Shown here: piece after piece, positions 8,632 through 16,639 of the stretch
Numbering within the stretch: the stretch's first letter is position 1
How the letters are laid out: each line of letters begins with the position of its first letter
Origin: JANXUF01 sp043747685
Lineage (GTDB): Bacteria; Actinomycetota; Acidimicrobiia; Acidimicrobiales; Ilumatobacteraceae
Reading direction: 5' to 3'
DNA length: 64,000 nt
Assembly (NCBI GenBank): GCA_043747685.1
Contig: JAYTOR010000043.1
Coordinates: forward strand, 1-64,000
Position numbers and translations under genes: made by a program
The notes under the pieces: model-generated
The model's input: only the letters and a program-made list of their open reading frames with translations
The model's database searches: none
What the model was told of the DNA's origin: nothing

Positions 8632-9006
8632 TCAGACCAGTTCGATGCGGGCCATCTGGGCCTTGTCGCCCTGGCGCGGCCCGAGCTTGAGGATCCGCAG
8701 GTAGCCACCGTTGCGATCGACATAGCGGGGCGCCACCTCGGAAACCAACTTGGCCGTCATCTCGCGGTCACCCAGGTAGCCCTGAATCTGGCGAATGCGG
8801 TGGATGCGCATCGGGTCGGCATCGTCACCAGCCTTCTTGGCCTTGGTGATCAGCTTCTCGGCGATGGGGCGCAGGGCCTTCGCCTTGGCCTCGGTGGTCG
8901 TGATTCCTTCAGCGGCGATCAACGACGCGGTCAGGTTGGCCATCATCAATCTCTGGTGCTGTGAGCTGCCGCCGAAGTTGCGGGCTCTGCGTGGTGTAGC
9001 GGGCAT
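8632..9006 (-). CDS. rplQ: 50S ribosomal protein L17
   Basis: Large-subunit protein near the exit tunnel, 124 residues. It has the ARNFGGSSQHQRLMMANL start, the LIAAEGITTTEAKAKALRPIAEKLITKAKK helix region and a C-terminal DRNGGYLRILKLGPRQGDKAQMARIEL motif, all diagnostic of L17. The gene follows rpoA by 28 bases, the standard alpha-operon end. Unlike L22 in this window it carries no C-terminal extra domain. Confidence 0.97.
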   Translation of the reverse strand: MPATPRRARNFGGSSQHQRLMMANLTASLIAAEGITTTEAKAKALRPIAEKLITKAKKAGDDADPMRIHRIRQIQGYLGDREMTAKLVSEVAPRYVDRNGGYLRILKLGPRQGDKAQMARIELV

Positions 9007-9034
9007 GTTGGTTCCGGTCCGTGAGAGTTCTGAA

Positions 9035-9967
9035 TCAGCCGCGCAGCGTCAAGCCGCGCTCGTCGAGCTTCTGCTTGACCTCGTCCAGGCTCTTCTGCCC
9101 GAAGTTGGTGATGTTCAGAAGGTCGTCTTCGTTCTTGGTCAGCAACTCGCCGATCGAGTTGATCTGGGCCCGCTTGAGGCAGTTCCGTGGACGCTCCGAC
9201 AGATCGAGATCCTCGATCGGGAGGTCGAGATCGGGCGAGGTGGCGCTGCTCGCAGCGACTTCGCCGAGCTCGAGGCCCTGCGGCTCGTCACTGAGGCTGG
9301 CAACGAGATCGACCAGCGAACGAAGCGTCGCTCCGGCCGAAGCCAGCGCGTCGCGAGGTGCGATGGAACCGTCGGTCTCGATGTCGAGCAGCAGCCGATC
9401 GTAGTTCGTGCTCTGCTCGACACGGGTCGGCTCGATCTCGAACATGACTCGCCTGATTGGCGAGAAGATCGCGTCGATCGGGATGACCCCGATCGTGCGG
9501 CTCTCGTTCTCACGATGGCTGCTGAGGTAACCACGACCACGCTCGACGGTGAGGTCGACTGCCAGGCGGCCCTTCGCGTTCAACGACGCGATGTGCAGCT
9601 CGGGGTTGAGGATCTCGACGTCGGCAGGGCACTTGATGTCGCCGGCGGTGATCTCGGCGGGACCGCGGACATCGAGGCGGATGATCACGGCTTCGTCGCT
9701 CAAGCTGGTCAGGACGATGTCCTTCAGGTTGAGGATGATGTCCGTGATGTCCTCGCTGATGCCGGAGATCGTGTCGAACTCGTGGAGCGCATCGTCGAAG
9801 CGGACAGCCGTGATGGCCGCGCCGGGAATCGACGAGAGCAGCACGCGCCGCAGCGAGTTACCGATCGTGTGGCCGAAGCCGGGTTCGAGTGGGCCGACGG
9901 CGAAGCGCTGGCGGTTGTTTGCTTCTTCGCCGAATGCCTCGACGGTTGGGCGTTGGATGACGAGCAT
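9035..9967 (-). CDS. rpoA: DNA-directed RNA polymerase subunit alpha
   Basis: Scaffold subunit for RNA polymerase assembly. The 310-residue protein has the N-terminal dimerisation domain with GFGHTIGNSLRRVLLSSIPG, the insert domain, and a complete C-terminal domain (about 240-310) with LDLSERPRNCLKRAQI and NFGQKSLDEVKQKL, the helix-hairpin-helix surface that contacts UP elements and activators. It starts 12 bases after the rpsD stop and precedes rplQ in the alpha operon order rpsM-rpsK-rpsD-rpoA-rplQ. Confidence 0.98.
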   Translation of the reverse strand: MLVIQRPTVEAFGEEANNRQRFAVGPLEPGFGHTIGNSLRRVLLSSIPGAAITAVRFDDALHEFDTISGISEDITDIILNLKDIVLTSLSDEAVIIRLDVRGPAEITAGDIKCPADVEILNPELHIASLNAKGRLAVDLTVERGRGYLSSHRENESRTIGVIPIDAIFSPIRRVMFEIEPTRVEQSTNYDRLLLDIETDGSIAPRDALASAGATLRSLVDLVASLSDEPQGLELGEVAASSATSPDLDLPIEDLDLSERPRNCLKRAQINSIGELLTKNEDDLLNITNFGQKSLDEVKQKLDERGLTLRG

Positions 9968-9979
9968 GTACGTGCCTCT

Positions 9980-10597
9980 TTACTTGGAGTAGAGCTCGAC
10001 GATGAGCTGCTCACGAACGGGAACATCGATGTGCTCGCGCTGGGGAAGATCGCGAACGGTGACCTGCCTGCCCTCGTCGCCGGTTTCGAGCCAACCAACC
10101 ATCTTGCGGTCGAGAACGTCGATGTTGTGCTGGACCACGATCATCGCGCGGGCCTTGGGGTGCAGGCTGACGACGTCACCCTTGACGACGCGGTAGCTGG
10201 CGATGTCCACTCGCTTGCCATTGACCAGGATCTTGCCGTGGCTCACGAACTGGCGAGCCTGCGGACGGGTCTCGGCCCATCCGGCGCGGAAGACGATGTT
10301 GTCGAGACGGGTCTCGAGCAGACGCAGCAGGTTCTCGCCGGTCGGCCCCTGGAGACGGTTTGCCTCTTCGTACATGCGGCGGAACTGGCGCTCGAGAACG
10401 CCGTAGATGTACTTCGCCTTCTGCTTCTCCTGCAGTTGGGCCAGGTACTCGCTGCCGGCGTTGCGACGACGGGTCCGACCGTGCTGGCCCGGTGGGAACG
10501 GGCGACGCTCGAGGGCCTTGCGACCCTTTTCGTTCTCGAAGATGTTGGTGGCAAGGCGACGCGAGATGCGCACCTTCGGTCCGGTGTAACGAGCCAT
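9980..10597 (-). CDS. rpsD: 30S ribosomal protein S4
   Basis: Primary 16S rRNA binder that nucleates assembly of the small-subunit body. It has 205 residues with ARYTGPKVRISRRLATNI at the start, ERRPFPPGQHGRTRRR, the S4 domain around RLDNIVFRAGWAETRPQARQFVSHGKILVNGKRV and a C-terminal PVREQLIVELYSK. The N-terminus lacks the four zinc-binding cysteines found in C+ S4 proteins, so this is the zinc-independent type. It lies 3 bases after rpsK. Confidence 0.98.
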   Translation of the reverse strand: MARYTGPKVRISRRLATNIFENEKGRKALERRPFPPGQHGRTRRRNAGSEYLAQLQEKQKAKYIYGVLERQFRRMYEEANRLQGPTGENLLRLLETRLDNIVFRAGWAETRPQARQFVSHGKILVNGKRVDIASYRVVKGDVVSLHPKARAMIVVQHNIDVLDRKMVGWLETGDEGRQVTVRDLPQREHIDVPVREQLIVELYSK

Positions 10598-10600
10598 GGC

Positions 10601-10999
10601 TTAGTTCCTCTTGCGCTTTGGCTGGCTGCAGCCGTTGTGTGCCAACGGAGTGACGTCTTTGATCGACGTGACTTCGAGGCCAGTGTTCTGAATGGACCGA
10701 ACTGCGGTGTCACGACCCGAGCCCGGGCCCTTGACCTGCACTTCGACGCGACGCAGGCCGTGCTCCATTGCTGCCCGGGCTGCCTTGTCGGCGGCCATCT
10801 GGGCGGCGAACGGAGTGCTCTTGCGGGAGCCCTTGAAGCCGACGCCGCCCGAGGAAGCCCACGAGATGACGTTGCCGGCAGTGTCGGTGACGCTGACGAT
10901 GGTGTTGTTGAACGAGCTCTTGATGTGGACGATGCCCACGGTGACGTTCTTGCGTTCGCGCTTGCGTGGACGTCGTCCACCTGGCTTTGGCTTTGCCAT
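10601..10999 (-). CDS. rpsK: 30S ribosomal protein S11
   Basis: Platform protein of the small subunit that contacts mRNA near the Shine-Dalgarno helix. The 132-residue product has GIVHIKSSFNNTIVSVTD, ISWASSGGVGFKGSRKSTP, QMAADKAARAAMEHGL, VKGPGSGRDTAVRS and the TPLAHNGCSQPKRKR ending. Start codon ATG at 10999 lies 2 bases after the rpsM stop. Confidence 0.98.
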   Translation of the reverse strand: MAKPKPGGRRPRKRERKNVTVGIVHIKSSFNNTIVSVTDTAGNVISWASSGGVGFKGSRKSTPFAAQMAADKAARAAMEHGLRRVEVQVKGPGSGRDTAVRSIQNTGLEVTSIKDVTPLAHNGCSQPKRKRN

Positions 11000-11001
11000 C
11001 G

Positions 11002-11379
11002 CTACTTCCTCACGGCCTTCTTCTTGTTGGCAACGGTCTTCTTCGGACCCTTGCGGGTGCGAGCGTTGGTGTGGGTGCGCTGGCCGCGCACGGGCAGGCC
11101 CTTACGGTGGCGGATGCCCTGCAGGCAGCCGATCTCGATCTTGCGCTTGATGTCCTGCTGCACTTCGCGGCGCAGGTCACCTTCGACGGTCAGCTTCTCG
11201 ACCTCGACGCGAATGCGGTTGATCTCGTCCTCGGTCAGGCTGCGAACACGAGTGTTCGGGTCGAGGCCTGCATCGGCGCAGATCTTCTGCGATGTCGGCT
11301 TGCCGATACCGAAGATGTATGTGAGTGCGATTTCCAGCCGCTTCTCGCGGGGAATGTCGACACCGGAAATTCGAGCCAT
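11002..11379 (-). CDS. rpsM: 30S ribosomal protein S13
   Basis: Head protein of the small subunit contacting the P-site tRNA and L5. The 125-residue product begins MARISGVDIPREKRLEIALT, contains the YIFGIGKPTSQKI helix-hairpin-helix, DLRREVQQDIKRKIEIGCLQGIRHRKGLPVRGQRT and a lysine-rich tail. It sits between rpmJ and rpsK in the usual order. Confidence 0.98.
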   Translation of the reverse strand: MARISGVDIPREKRLEIALTYIFGIGKPTSQKICADAGLDPNTRVRSLTEDEINRIRVEVEKLTVEGDLRREVQQDIKRKIEIGCLQGIRHRKGLPVRGQRTHTNARTRKGPKKTVANKKKAVRK

Positions 11380-11398
11380 GTTCTTGTGATCCTCTTCT

Positions 11399-11512
11399 TC
11401 AGCCCTGGCGCTGCTTGTGACGGGGGTTCTCGCAGATCACCATGACGCGGCCGTGCCGGCGGATGACTTTGCACTTCTCGCAAATTTTCTTGACACTCGG
11501 ACGGACCTTCAT
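11399..11512 (-). CDS. rpmJ: 50S ribosomal protein L36
   Basis: A 37-residue protein read from ATG at 11512 to TGA at 11399. The start MKVRPSVKKICEKCKVIRR and the end CENPRHKQRQG give the zinc ribbon C11-C14-C27-H32 of the C+ L36 form. It lies between infA and rpsM, its usual neighbours, with a 19-base spacer to rpsM. Confidence 0.97.
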   Translation of the reverse strand: MKVRPSVKKICEKCKVIRRHGRVMVICENPRHKQRQG

Positions 11513-11561
11513 TGGACCCTGTGCTTTCTGGCTCTTGGGCTTCGACGTGAAGCAGCGCTAC

Positions 11562-11786
11562 TCACTTGTAGCGGTAGGTGATGCGGCCCCGGGTGAGGTC
11601 GTACGGAGTGAGTTCTACCTGAACCTTGTCGCCGGGCAGGATGCGGATGTAGTGCATCCGCATCTTTCCGGAGATGTGCGCCAACACCTTGTGGCTATTT
11701 TCGAGTTCGACGCGGAACATCGCGTTCGGCAACGACTCGACAATGGTGCCTTCGAGAACGATGGCGTCTTCTTTGGGCTTGGGCAG
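11562..11786 (-). CDS. infA: Translation initiation factor IF-1 with apparent CTG start
   Basis: S1-like OB-fold factor that occupies the ribosomal A site during initiation. From residue 2 the product reads PKPKEDAIVLEGTIVESLP, then NAMFRVELENSHKVLAHISG, MRMHYIRILPGDKV and LTPYDLTRGRITYRYK, exactly IF-1. Residue 1 aligns with the initiator Met of other IF-1 proteins but is encoded by CTG at 11784-11786. It is preceded by GAGGAG with an ideal 6-base spacer. No in-frame ATG, GTG or TTG lies in the reading frame just upstream. The 74-residue length equals the family norm, so the CTG is the probable start. It opens the infA-rpmJ-rpsM-rpsK-rpsD-rpoA-rplQ run and has a promoter-like sequence about 90 bases upstream. 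Confidence 0.93.
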   Translation of the reverse strand: MPKPKEDAIVLEGTIVESLPNAMFRVELENSHKVLAHISGKMRMHYIRILPGDKVQVELTPYDLTRGRITYRYK

Positions 11787-11867
11787 AACAGGCTCCTCAA
11801 CAGCGACGGACGAAACGGCCCGAGATTGCCCTGTGCGTGCGCGCAGAGCCGATAGGGCCGAGGTGCA

Positions 11868-11895
11868 ATACTATCGCCCGCGAAACCGAACGCAA
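11868..11895 (-). promoter_or_regulatory. Candidate infA operon promoter
   Basis: On the minus strand TTGCGT (11890-11895) and TAGTAT (11868-11873) are 16 bases apart, about 80 bases before the infA start, in the 283-base gap between map and infA. It suggests that infA and the alpha ribosomal genes can be transcribed independently of secY-adk-map. Confidence 0.4.
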
Positions 11896-12032
11896 AGCCC
11901 TCGACCGAGAGATCCGCTCATTTCCAGCGCGAGGAAAACCTAGCAAAGCTGCGTCGTCCGGACAGGGATCTTTGCGGGGCGAAGTCGGCCAGAATCCCAA
12001 CCTGCGGAGGCTTTGCTGCACACCCGGGGGGC

Positions 12033-12062
12033 GCGCAAACCCTCCGGTGCGCAAACCCTCCG
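12033..12062. repeat. Direct repeat, two 14-bp copies, map-infA gap
   Basis: GCGCAAACCCTCCG occurs at 12033-12046 and again at 12049-12062, separated by GT, just after the map stop codon. The rest of this 283-base gap (11787-12069) holds the infA promoter candidate and nothing else that I can recognise. Confidence 0.8.
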
Positions 12063-12069
12063 ACGATCT

Positions 12070-12837
12070 TCAGGACGTCAGGATCTCGGGGCCGTTTTCA
12101 GTGACGACAACGGTGTGCTCGACGTGGGCTGCGAACGAACCGTCGGCGGTCACGACGGTCCATCCGTCGTCCAACTCGCGAACGCCATCGCGTCCGCCGC
12201 CGATCAACATCGGCTCGATGGCGAGCACCACGCGGGCGGCCAGACCGGGCCCCTTGCCGCGCTTGCCCCGGTTCTCGACGTCCGGATCCTCGTGCATCGC
12301 CCTGCCGATGCCGTGTCCGCAGTAGTCACGCGGGCTGCCGTATCCGCCAGCAGTCACGATTGCGTCGATTGCCGACCCAATGTCGCCGAGGTGTCCCCCC
12401 GGCACCATCGCCGCAATCGCTGCGGCCAACGCTGCGTCAGCGGTGTCGATCAGGCGCTGTGTCGAGGGGGTGGACGTACCCACCTCGATCGAGAATGCGG
12501 CGTCACCGTGCCAACCGTCGATGATCGCGCCGCAATCGACCGAAAGCAGATCGCCGTCCTCGAGGACGCGGTCGCCGGGGATGCCATGCACGACCTCGTC
12601 GTTGACGGAAGCGCAGATGACTGCCGGATAGCCGTGGTATCCGAGGAAGTTCGACCTTGCGTTGCGACGACGCAGCACCTCTCGGGCGATGATGTCCAGC
12701 GCTCCGGTGGTCACGCCGGGCCGGGTCGACGAACGGATTGCCTCGTGCATCTCGGCAACCACGCGCCCGGCAGCGCGCATGGTACGCAACTCGTCCGATG
12801 TCCGACGGGCAATCGGCTGTCCGCGTCCACGGCCCAT
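12070..12837 (-). CDS. map: Methionine aminopeptidase, type I
   Basis: Removes the initiator Met from nascent proteins. The 255-residue protein carries the five dinuclear-metal ligands: D101 in SVDCGAIIDGWHGD, D112, H175 in GHGIGRAMHE, E208 in LAIEPML and E240 in HVEHTVVVTE. The ATG at 12837 overlaps the adk stop as TGATG, which supports this start and translational coupling, although the frame is open further upstream. The secY-adk-map order is the standard tail of the spc operon in actinobacteria. Confidence 0.97.
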   Translation of the reverse strand: MGRGRGQPIARRTSDELRTMRAAGRVVAEMHEAIRSSTRPGVTTGALDIIAREVLRRRNARSNFLGYHGYPAVICASVNDEVVHGIPGDRVLEDGDLLSVDCGAIIDGWHGDAAFSIEVGTSTPSTQRLIDTADAALAAAIAAMVPGGHLGDIGSAIDAIVTAGGYGSPRDYCGHGIGRAMHEDPDVENRGKRGKGPGLAARVVLAIEPMLIGGGRDGVRELDDGWTVVTADGSFAAHVEHTVVVTENGPEILTS

Positions 12838-13499
12838 CAGCGCCCACGGCTCTTCTCGACAGCGTCGGTCATCCGGACGAAGACCTCGTCCGGTGTGGCC
12901 ACACCGTCTACGACGGTCAAACGGTTCGTGTCGCCGTAGAACTCGATCAGTGGCGAGGTCTGCTCCTCGTACAGGTCGAGGCGATGGTTGATCGCCTCGG
13001 GCGTGTCGTCGTCGCGGTGCATCACGTCGCCACCGCAGACGTCGCAGATCCACGGCTGGCGCTCGCTGCCCTTGGCCATGTAGTTCGTTCCACAGTCGCG
13101 GCAGACCCGTCGAGCGGACAGACGATCGAGGACGAGATCGCGAGGTACATCGAGGTCGATCACCGCTGTCAGTGGACGGCTTCGAGTGATCTTGTCGAGG
13201 GCGATCGCCTGCGGAACGGTACGTGGGAACCCGTCCAGGATGTAGCCGCGAGAACGGGCGTCGTCGCGACCGAGACGCTCGTCGACGATGCCGACCATGA
13301 TCACGTCACCGACCAGACCGCCTGAATCCATGACGATCTTGGCGGCCACGCCGAGTTCGGTCTTTTCCCGAACGGCTGCGCGCAACATGTCACCGGTGGA
13401 GATGTGGGGAACTACGAAATGCCGTGACAGGCGAACGCACTGCGTGCCCTTGCCGGCCCCCTGCCTGCCGAGGATGATCAGCCGCGCGCCTGGGATCAT
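12837..13499 (-). CDS. adk: Adenylate kinase with zinc-type LID
   Basis: Catalyses ATP + AMP to 2 ADP. The 220-residue protein has the P-loop GRQGAGKGTQ (11-20), the AMP-binding STGDMLR, the DGFPRTVPQA motif (89-98) and a long-form LID with four cysteines, C133-C136 and C152-C155, that should bind a structural zinc. The zinc LID is commoner in Gram-positives. ATG at 13499 follows the secY stop by 6 bases, and its stop overlaps the map start. Confidence 0.97.
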   Translation of the reverse strand: MIPGARLIILGRQGAGKGTQCVRLSRHFVVPHISTGDMLRAAVREKTELGVAAKIVMDSGGLVGDVIMVGIVDERLGRDDARSRGYILDGFPRTVPQAIALDKITRSRPLTAVIDLDVPRDLVLDRLSARRVCRDCGTNYMAKGSERQPWICDVCGGDVMHRDDDTPEAINHRLDLYEEQTSPLIEFYGDTNRLTVVDGVATPDEVFVRMTDAVEKSRGR

Positions 13500-13505
13500 C
13501 GCTGG

Positions 13506-14825
13506 CTACTTGAGGAAACCCTCGTAGTTGCGGAGAGTGAGCTGACTGTCGATCTGACGCATCAGCTCGAGTGCAACGCCGACCGCAATGAGCACTGTCG
13601 TTCCCGCGAACGGAAAGTTCTTGACGCCGAACACCCACAGCAGGGCATACGGCATGAGGGCGATGATGGCGGTGAAGACGGCACCCGGCAACGTGATTCG
13701 GTTGACGACCTTGCCGAGGTAGCGCTCGGTCTGGGCCCCGGGACGGATACCGGGGATGAACCCACCCTGCTTGCGGATCTGGTCGGCCTGACGAATCGGA
13801 TCGAATGCAATCGAGTTGTAGAAGTACGAAAAGGCGATAATGAGAAAGAACAGGATGATCGCGTACACCGCGTTCTGGCTGTTGACGATGTACCGGTTGA
13901 CCTTGTCGGTGATCCAGCCACGCCAGCCCTCGCCGGAGCCGAGCACATTGGTCAGCAGAACCGGCAGGAGCAGCACCGAGCTGGCGAAGATGATCGCGAT
14001 GACGCCGCTCTGGTTGACCTTGAGCGGGATGTAGGTGTTCTGACCGCCGTACATGCGCCGCCCGACCTGGCGCTTGGCGAACGAGACCGGGATCCGGCGT
14101 GTGCCGAGCTCGATCCGCACGACGGCAAACACGATTCCGACGACGAGAACGAGGAGCAGCACGAACAGCACCTTGCTCTCCTCCTCCCAGATCCGCAAGA
14201 AGTTGACGGGGAGGTTGGAAACGACCGAGGCGAAGATGATCATCGACATGCCGTTGCCTATGCCGCGCTGGCTGATCAGCTCACCCATCCACATGATCAG
14301 CGCCGTGCCGGCAACGAGGGACGCGATGACCAGGAGCGCGCGGGGCATGAACACCGGGAGCAACTTCACATCAGGCGCGTTGCGCGCGGCCCCGAAAAAC
14401 GCGCTGCCTCGGCCCTGGCCGAAGATGAAGGTCAGTCCTGCGGCCTGCAGTGTGGCGATGCCAATGCCGAGATAGCGGGTGTACTGGGTGATCTTGCGCT
14501 GACCAACAGCTCCCTCTTGCTGGAGTTCCTCCAGCTTCGGTATCACGACACCGAGGACCTGCATGATGATGCTGGCCGTGATGTACGGCATGATGCCCAG
14601 CGCGAAGATCGAGAAGCTGCTGAAGGCGCCACCGGAGAACAGGTTGAGGAATCCGAGTGCGCCGCCGCCTTGTGCGGAATCACGCAATTGCTTGACGGCC
14701 AATTGGTCGACACCGGGCACTTGGATGGCAACGCCGAGTCGGTACAGACCCACCATCGCGATCGTGAACAGGATTTTGTTCCGCAGGTCGGCGACCTTGA
14801 ACACGTTCTTGATGTTTGCCAGCAT
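13506..14825 (-). CDS. secY: Preprotein translocase subunit SecY
   Basis: Channel-forming subunit of SecYEG in the cytoplasmic membrane. The 439-residue protein shows about ten hydrophobic spans, the N-terminal NVFKVADLRNKILFTIAMVG, the plug-region GGGALGFLNLFSGGAF, ITASIIMQVLGVVIP and the cytoplasmic loop with GGFIPGIRPG. The ATG at 14825 is chosen over an in-frame TTG at 14831 because GAGGAG lies 6 bases before the ATG. A strong hairpin separates it from rplO upstream, and adk follows closely. Confidence 0.97.
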   Translation of the reverse strand: MLANIKNVFKVADLRNKILFTIAMVGLYRLGVAIQVPGVDQLAVKQLRDSAQGGGALGFLNLFSGGAFSSFSIFALGIMPYITASIIMQVLGVVIPKLEELQQEGAVGQRKITQYTRYLGIGIATLQAAGLTFIFGQGRGSAFFGAARNAPDVKLLPVFMPRALLVIASLVAGTALIMWMGELISQRGIGNGMSMIIFASVVSNLPVNFLRIWEEESKVLFVLLLVLVVGIVFAVVRIELGTRRIPVSFAKRQVGRRMYGGQNTYIPLKVNQSGVIAIIFASSVLLLPVLLTNVLGSGEGWRGWITDKVNRYIVNSQNAVYAIILFFLIIAFSYFYNSIAFDPIRQADQIRKQGGFIPGIRPGAQTERYLGKVVNRITLPGAVFTAIIALMPYALLWVFGVKNFPFAGTTVLIAVGVALELMRQIDSQLTLRNYEGFLK

Positions 14826-14874
14826 GGGCAACTCCTCAACACAGACGACGGACGATCAAGCGGTGACAGCGAGA

Positions 14875-14904
14875 CACCGGGTCGCCCTCGTGGGCGACCC
14901 GGTG
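14875..14904 (-). terminator. Perfect 13-bp hairpin between rplO and secY
   Basis: Arms 14875-14887 and 14892-14904 are exact reverse complements of 13 bases, closed by a 4-base loop; a further GAGA/TCTC pairing with one bulge extends the stem. On the transcribed minus strand it begins 20 bases after the rplO stop and ends 50 bases before secY. No U-run follows, so complete termination is unlikely. An attenuator or RNase-processing element that lowers secY-adk-map relative to the ribosomal genes is plausible. Confidence 0.65.
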
Positions 14905-14923
14905 CTCTCGCAATCCAGAAACG

Positions 14924-15415
14924 TTAGCGGTTGGTGAACTGGTTGCCCTGGGCCGCCGGGCGGACCTTGAAGGGCATCGGAATGATCGAGATGGTACCGC
15001 CAGCGGCAGTGATGGCGGCCTCAGCTGTCTTGGAAACAGCGTGAGCGGTGACATCGACCTTGATCGTCAATTCGCCGTAGCCGAGGATCTTGACGTAGTC
15101 ACCGCGACGCAGCATGCCGCTGGCGATGAACAGTTCGGGAGTCGCCGCAGCGACATCGAGCTTGGCCAGTTGATGCAGGTTGACCGCTGTGTACTCGACG
15201 CGGAACGGGTTGTTGAACCCTTTCAACTTCGGGACACGCTGCTTGAGCGGCATCTGGCCGCCTTCGAAGCCGCGAGCGACCTTGCCTCGACCACGTGACT
15301 GCTGACCCTTTGTACCACGACCGGCGGTCTTGCCGCCCTTGCCGCCGATACCACGGCCAACGCGCTGTGGCGCCTTGTTGGCGCCAGGTGATGGTGCGAG
15401 TTCGTCGACGCGCAT
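14924..15415 (-). CDS. rplO: 50S ribosomal protein L15
   Basis: Late-assembly large-subunit protein of 163 residues. It has the glycine-rich N-terminal RVGRGIGGKGGKTAGRGTKG, FEGGQMPLKQRVPKLKGF and a C-terminal KTAEAAITAAGG segment typical of L15. The ATG overlaps the rpmD stop as TGATG. The usual L15 length is about 145, and the excess is at the C-terminus. Confidence 0.97.
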   Translation of the reverse strand: MRVDELAPSPGANKAPQRVGRGIGGKGGKTAGRGTKGQQSRGRGKVARGFEGGQMPLKQRVPKLKGFNNPFRVEYTAVNLHQLAKLDVAAATPELFIASGMLRRGDYVKILGYGELTIKVDVTAHAVSKTAEAAITAAGGTISIIPMPFKVRPAAQGNQFTNR

Positions 15416-15669
15416 CAGTTGCCCGTCCCTTCTTGAGGATCGACCGCGTTCACAGACAGGAGGTGAGGAACCCTGGCGATCATCCCGCGGATCTCGGGAC
15501 GGTCGGGAAGGGTGTTCGTGTCTCCGATCTTCTTCAGACCGAGTGCACGCAGGGTGCCCCGGCTCTTCGGCTTGGCGCCGATTCCCGACCGAACCATCGT
15601 CACGACGAGGTGCGCTGAGGTGGTGTGATCAACGGCGTCCTTGCCGAGATGCTTGTTGTAGGTAGCCAT
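15415..15669 (-). CDS. rpmD: 50S ribosomal protein L30
   Basis: Large-subunit protein, 84 residues from the ATG at 15669, which overlaps the rpsE stop as TGATG. The conserved part reads VVTMVRSGIGAKPKSRGTLR, ALGLKKIGDTNTLPDRPEIR and GMIARVPHLLSV. Typical L30 has about 60 residues; here some 18 residues precede the domain and a short tail follows it. The frame is open further upstream, but the overlap with rpsE and the domain position fix the start. Confidence 0.95.
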   Translation of the reverse strand: MATYNKHLGKDAVDHTTSAHLVVTMVRSGIGAKPKSRGTLRALGLKKIGDTNTLPDRPEIRGMIARVPHLLSVNAVDPQEGTGN

Positions 15670-16259
15670 CAGTGTGAATCTCCCGCTGGTGCGGTCTTGC
15701 GGTCGTTGTACGCCTTCAACATGCCCTTCGGCACGAAGTCCTCGGCGGCCAGACCGCGGCGCTTGGCAACTTCGTCGGGGCGCTGCAATGCCTGGAGACC
15801 CTGGATCGTGGCCCTCGCGACGTTGATCGCGTTGGCCGAACCGAGCGACTTGCACAGGATGTCGTGCACGCCGGCTTCTTCGAGGATCACTCGGGCTGCG
15901 CCACCGGCGATGACTCCGGTACCGGGCGCAGCCGGCTTCATCAGGACGCGTCCGGCGCCGGTGATACCGACGACTTCGTGCGTGATGGTGCTGCCGGCGA
16001 GTGCCACATCGAACAGGCTCTTCTTGGCCTCTTCGGTGCCCTTCTGGATTGCCAGGGGCACTTCTTTGGCCTTGCCGTAACCGAGTCCGACGCGACCGTT
16101 GCCGTCGCCGACGACCACGAGTGCGGTGAAAGAGAAGCGACGGCCACCCTTGACGACCTTGGCGACACGGTTGATCGCGATGACTCGCGATTCACGCAGC
16201 CCACCCGGCTCTTGCGGAGCGGCATTCGGATTGTTGTTGGTATACGAAAATCCTGCCAT
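15669..16259 (-). CDS. rpsE: 30S ribosomal protein S5
   Basis: Small-subunit protein involved in decoding fidelity and mRNA unwinding at the entry channel. It has 196 residues with RVIAINRVAKVVKGGRRFSF, the VVGDGNGRVGLGYGKAKEVP double-stranded RNA-binding loop, GITGAGRVLMKPAAPGTGVI and GSANAINVARATIQGLQ. It overlaps rplR and rpmD by single-base TGATG junctions. Confidence 0.97.
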   Translation of the reverse strand: MAGFSYTNNNPNAAPQEPGGLRESRVIAINRVAKVVKGGRRFSFTALVVVGDGNGRVGLGYGKAKEVPLAIQKGTEEAKKSLFDVALAGSTITHEVVGITGAGRVLMKPAAPGTGVIAGGAARVILEEAGVHDILCKSLGSANAINVARATIQGLQALQRPDEVAKRRGLAAEDFVPKGMLKAYNDRKTAPAGDSH

Positions 16260-16627
16260 CAGAACTCCAGACCTGCTTCACGAGCGGCATCAGCTGCCGC
16301 AGCAACACGACCGTGGTAGGCAAAGCCACCGCGATCGAAGACAACCTTTTCGATCCCGGCGGCCTTGGCCCGCTCGGCAACGAGCTGACCCATCCGGGAT
16401 GCAGCAGCAACGCTTCCACCGTCTCCGGCGGCGCGCTCGCCCGGCTCGTTGGTCGATGCCGCGGCGACCGTACGGCCGGACACATCATCGATCACCTGCA
16501 GGACGAGGTGCTTGTTGGAACGGAACACAGCCAGGCGCGGACGCGCAGCGGTGCCATGGATCTTCTTGCGGACACGACCGTGGCGACGGATGCGGGACTC
16601 GCGGCGAACTTTGGCGTTATCACTCAT
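16259..16627 (-). CDS. rplR: 50S ribosomal protein L18
   Basis: 5S rRNA-binding protein, 122 residues. It has RIRRHGRVRKKIHGTAARPR, LAVFRSNKHLVLQVIDD, VGQLVAERAKAAGIEKVVFD-type sequence and DRGGFAYHGRVAAAADAARE at the C-terminus. It lies between rplF (12 bases away) and rpsE (overlapping). Confidence 0.97.
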   Translation of the reverse strand: MSDNAKVRRESRIRRHGRVRKKIHGTAARPRLAVFRSNKHLVLQVIDDVSGRTVAAASTNEPGERAAGDGGSVAAASRMGQLVAERAKAAGIEKVVFDRGGFAYHGRVAAAADAAREAGLEF

Positions 16628-16639
16628 AGTTGTTGTGCC

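Noticed and set aside
8795..11389. 864-codon plus-strand open frame
   Set aside because: It runs antisense through rplQ, rpoA, rpsD, rpsK and rpsM, all certain genes; long antisense frames are expected at high GC.
12046..12062. Short direct repeat after map as start of a CRISPR array
   Set aside because: Only two copies, 2 bases apart, with no spacers and no cas genes.
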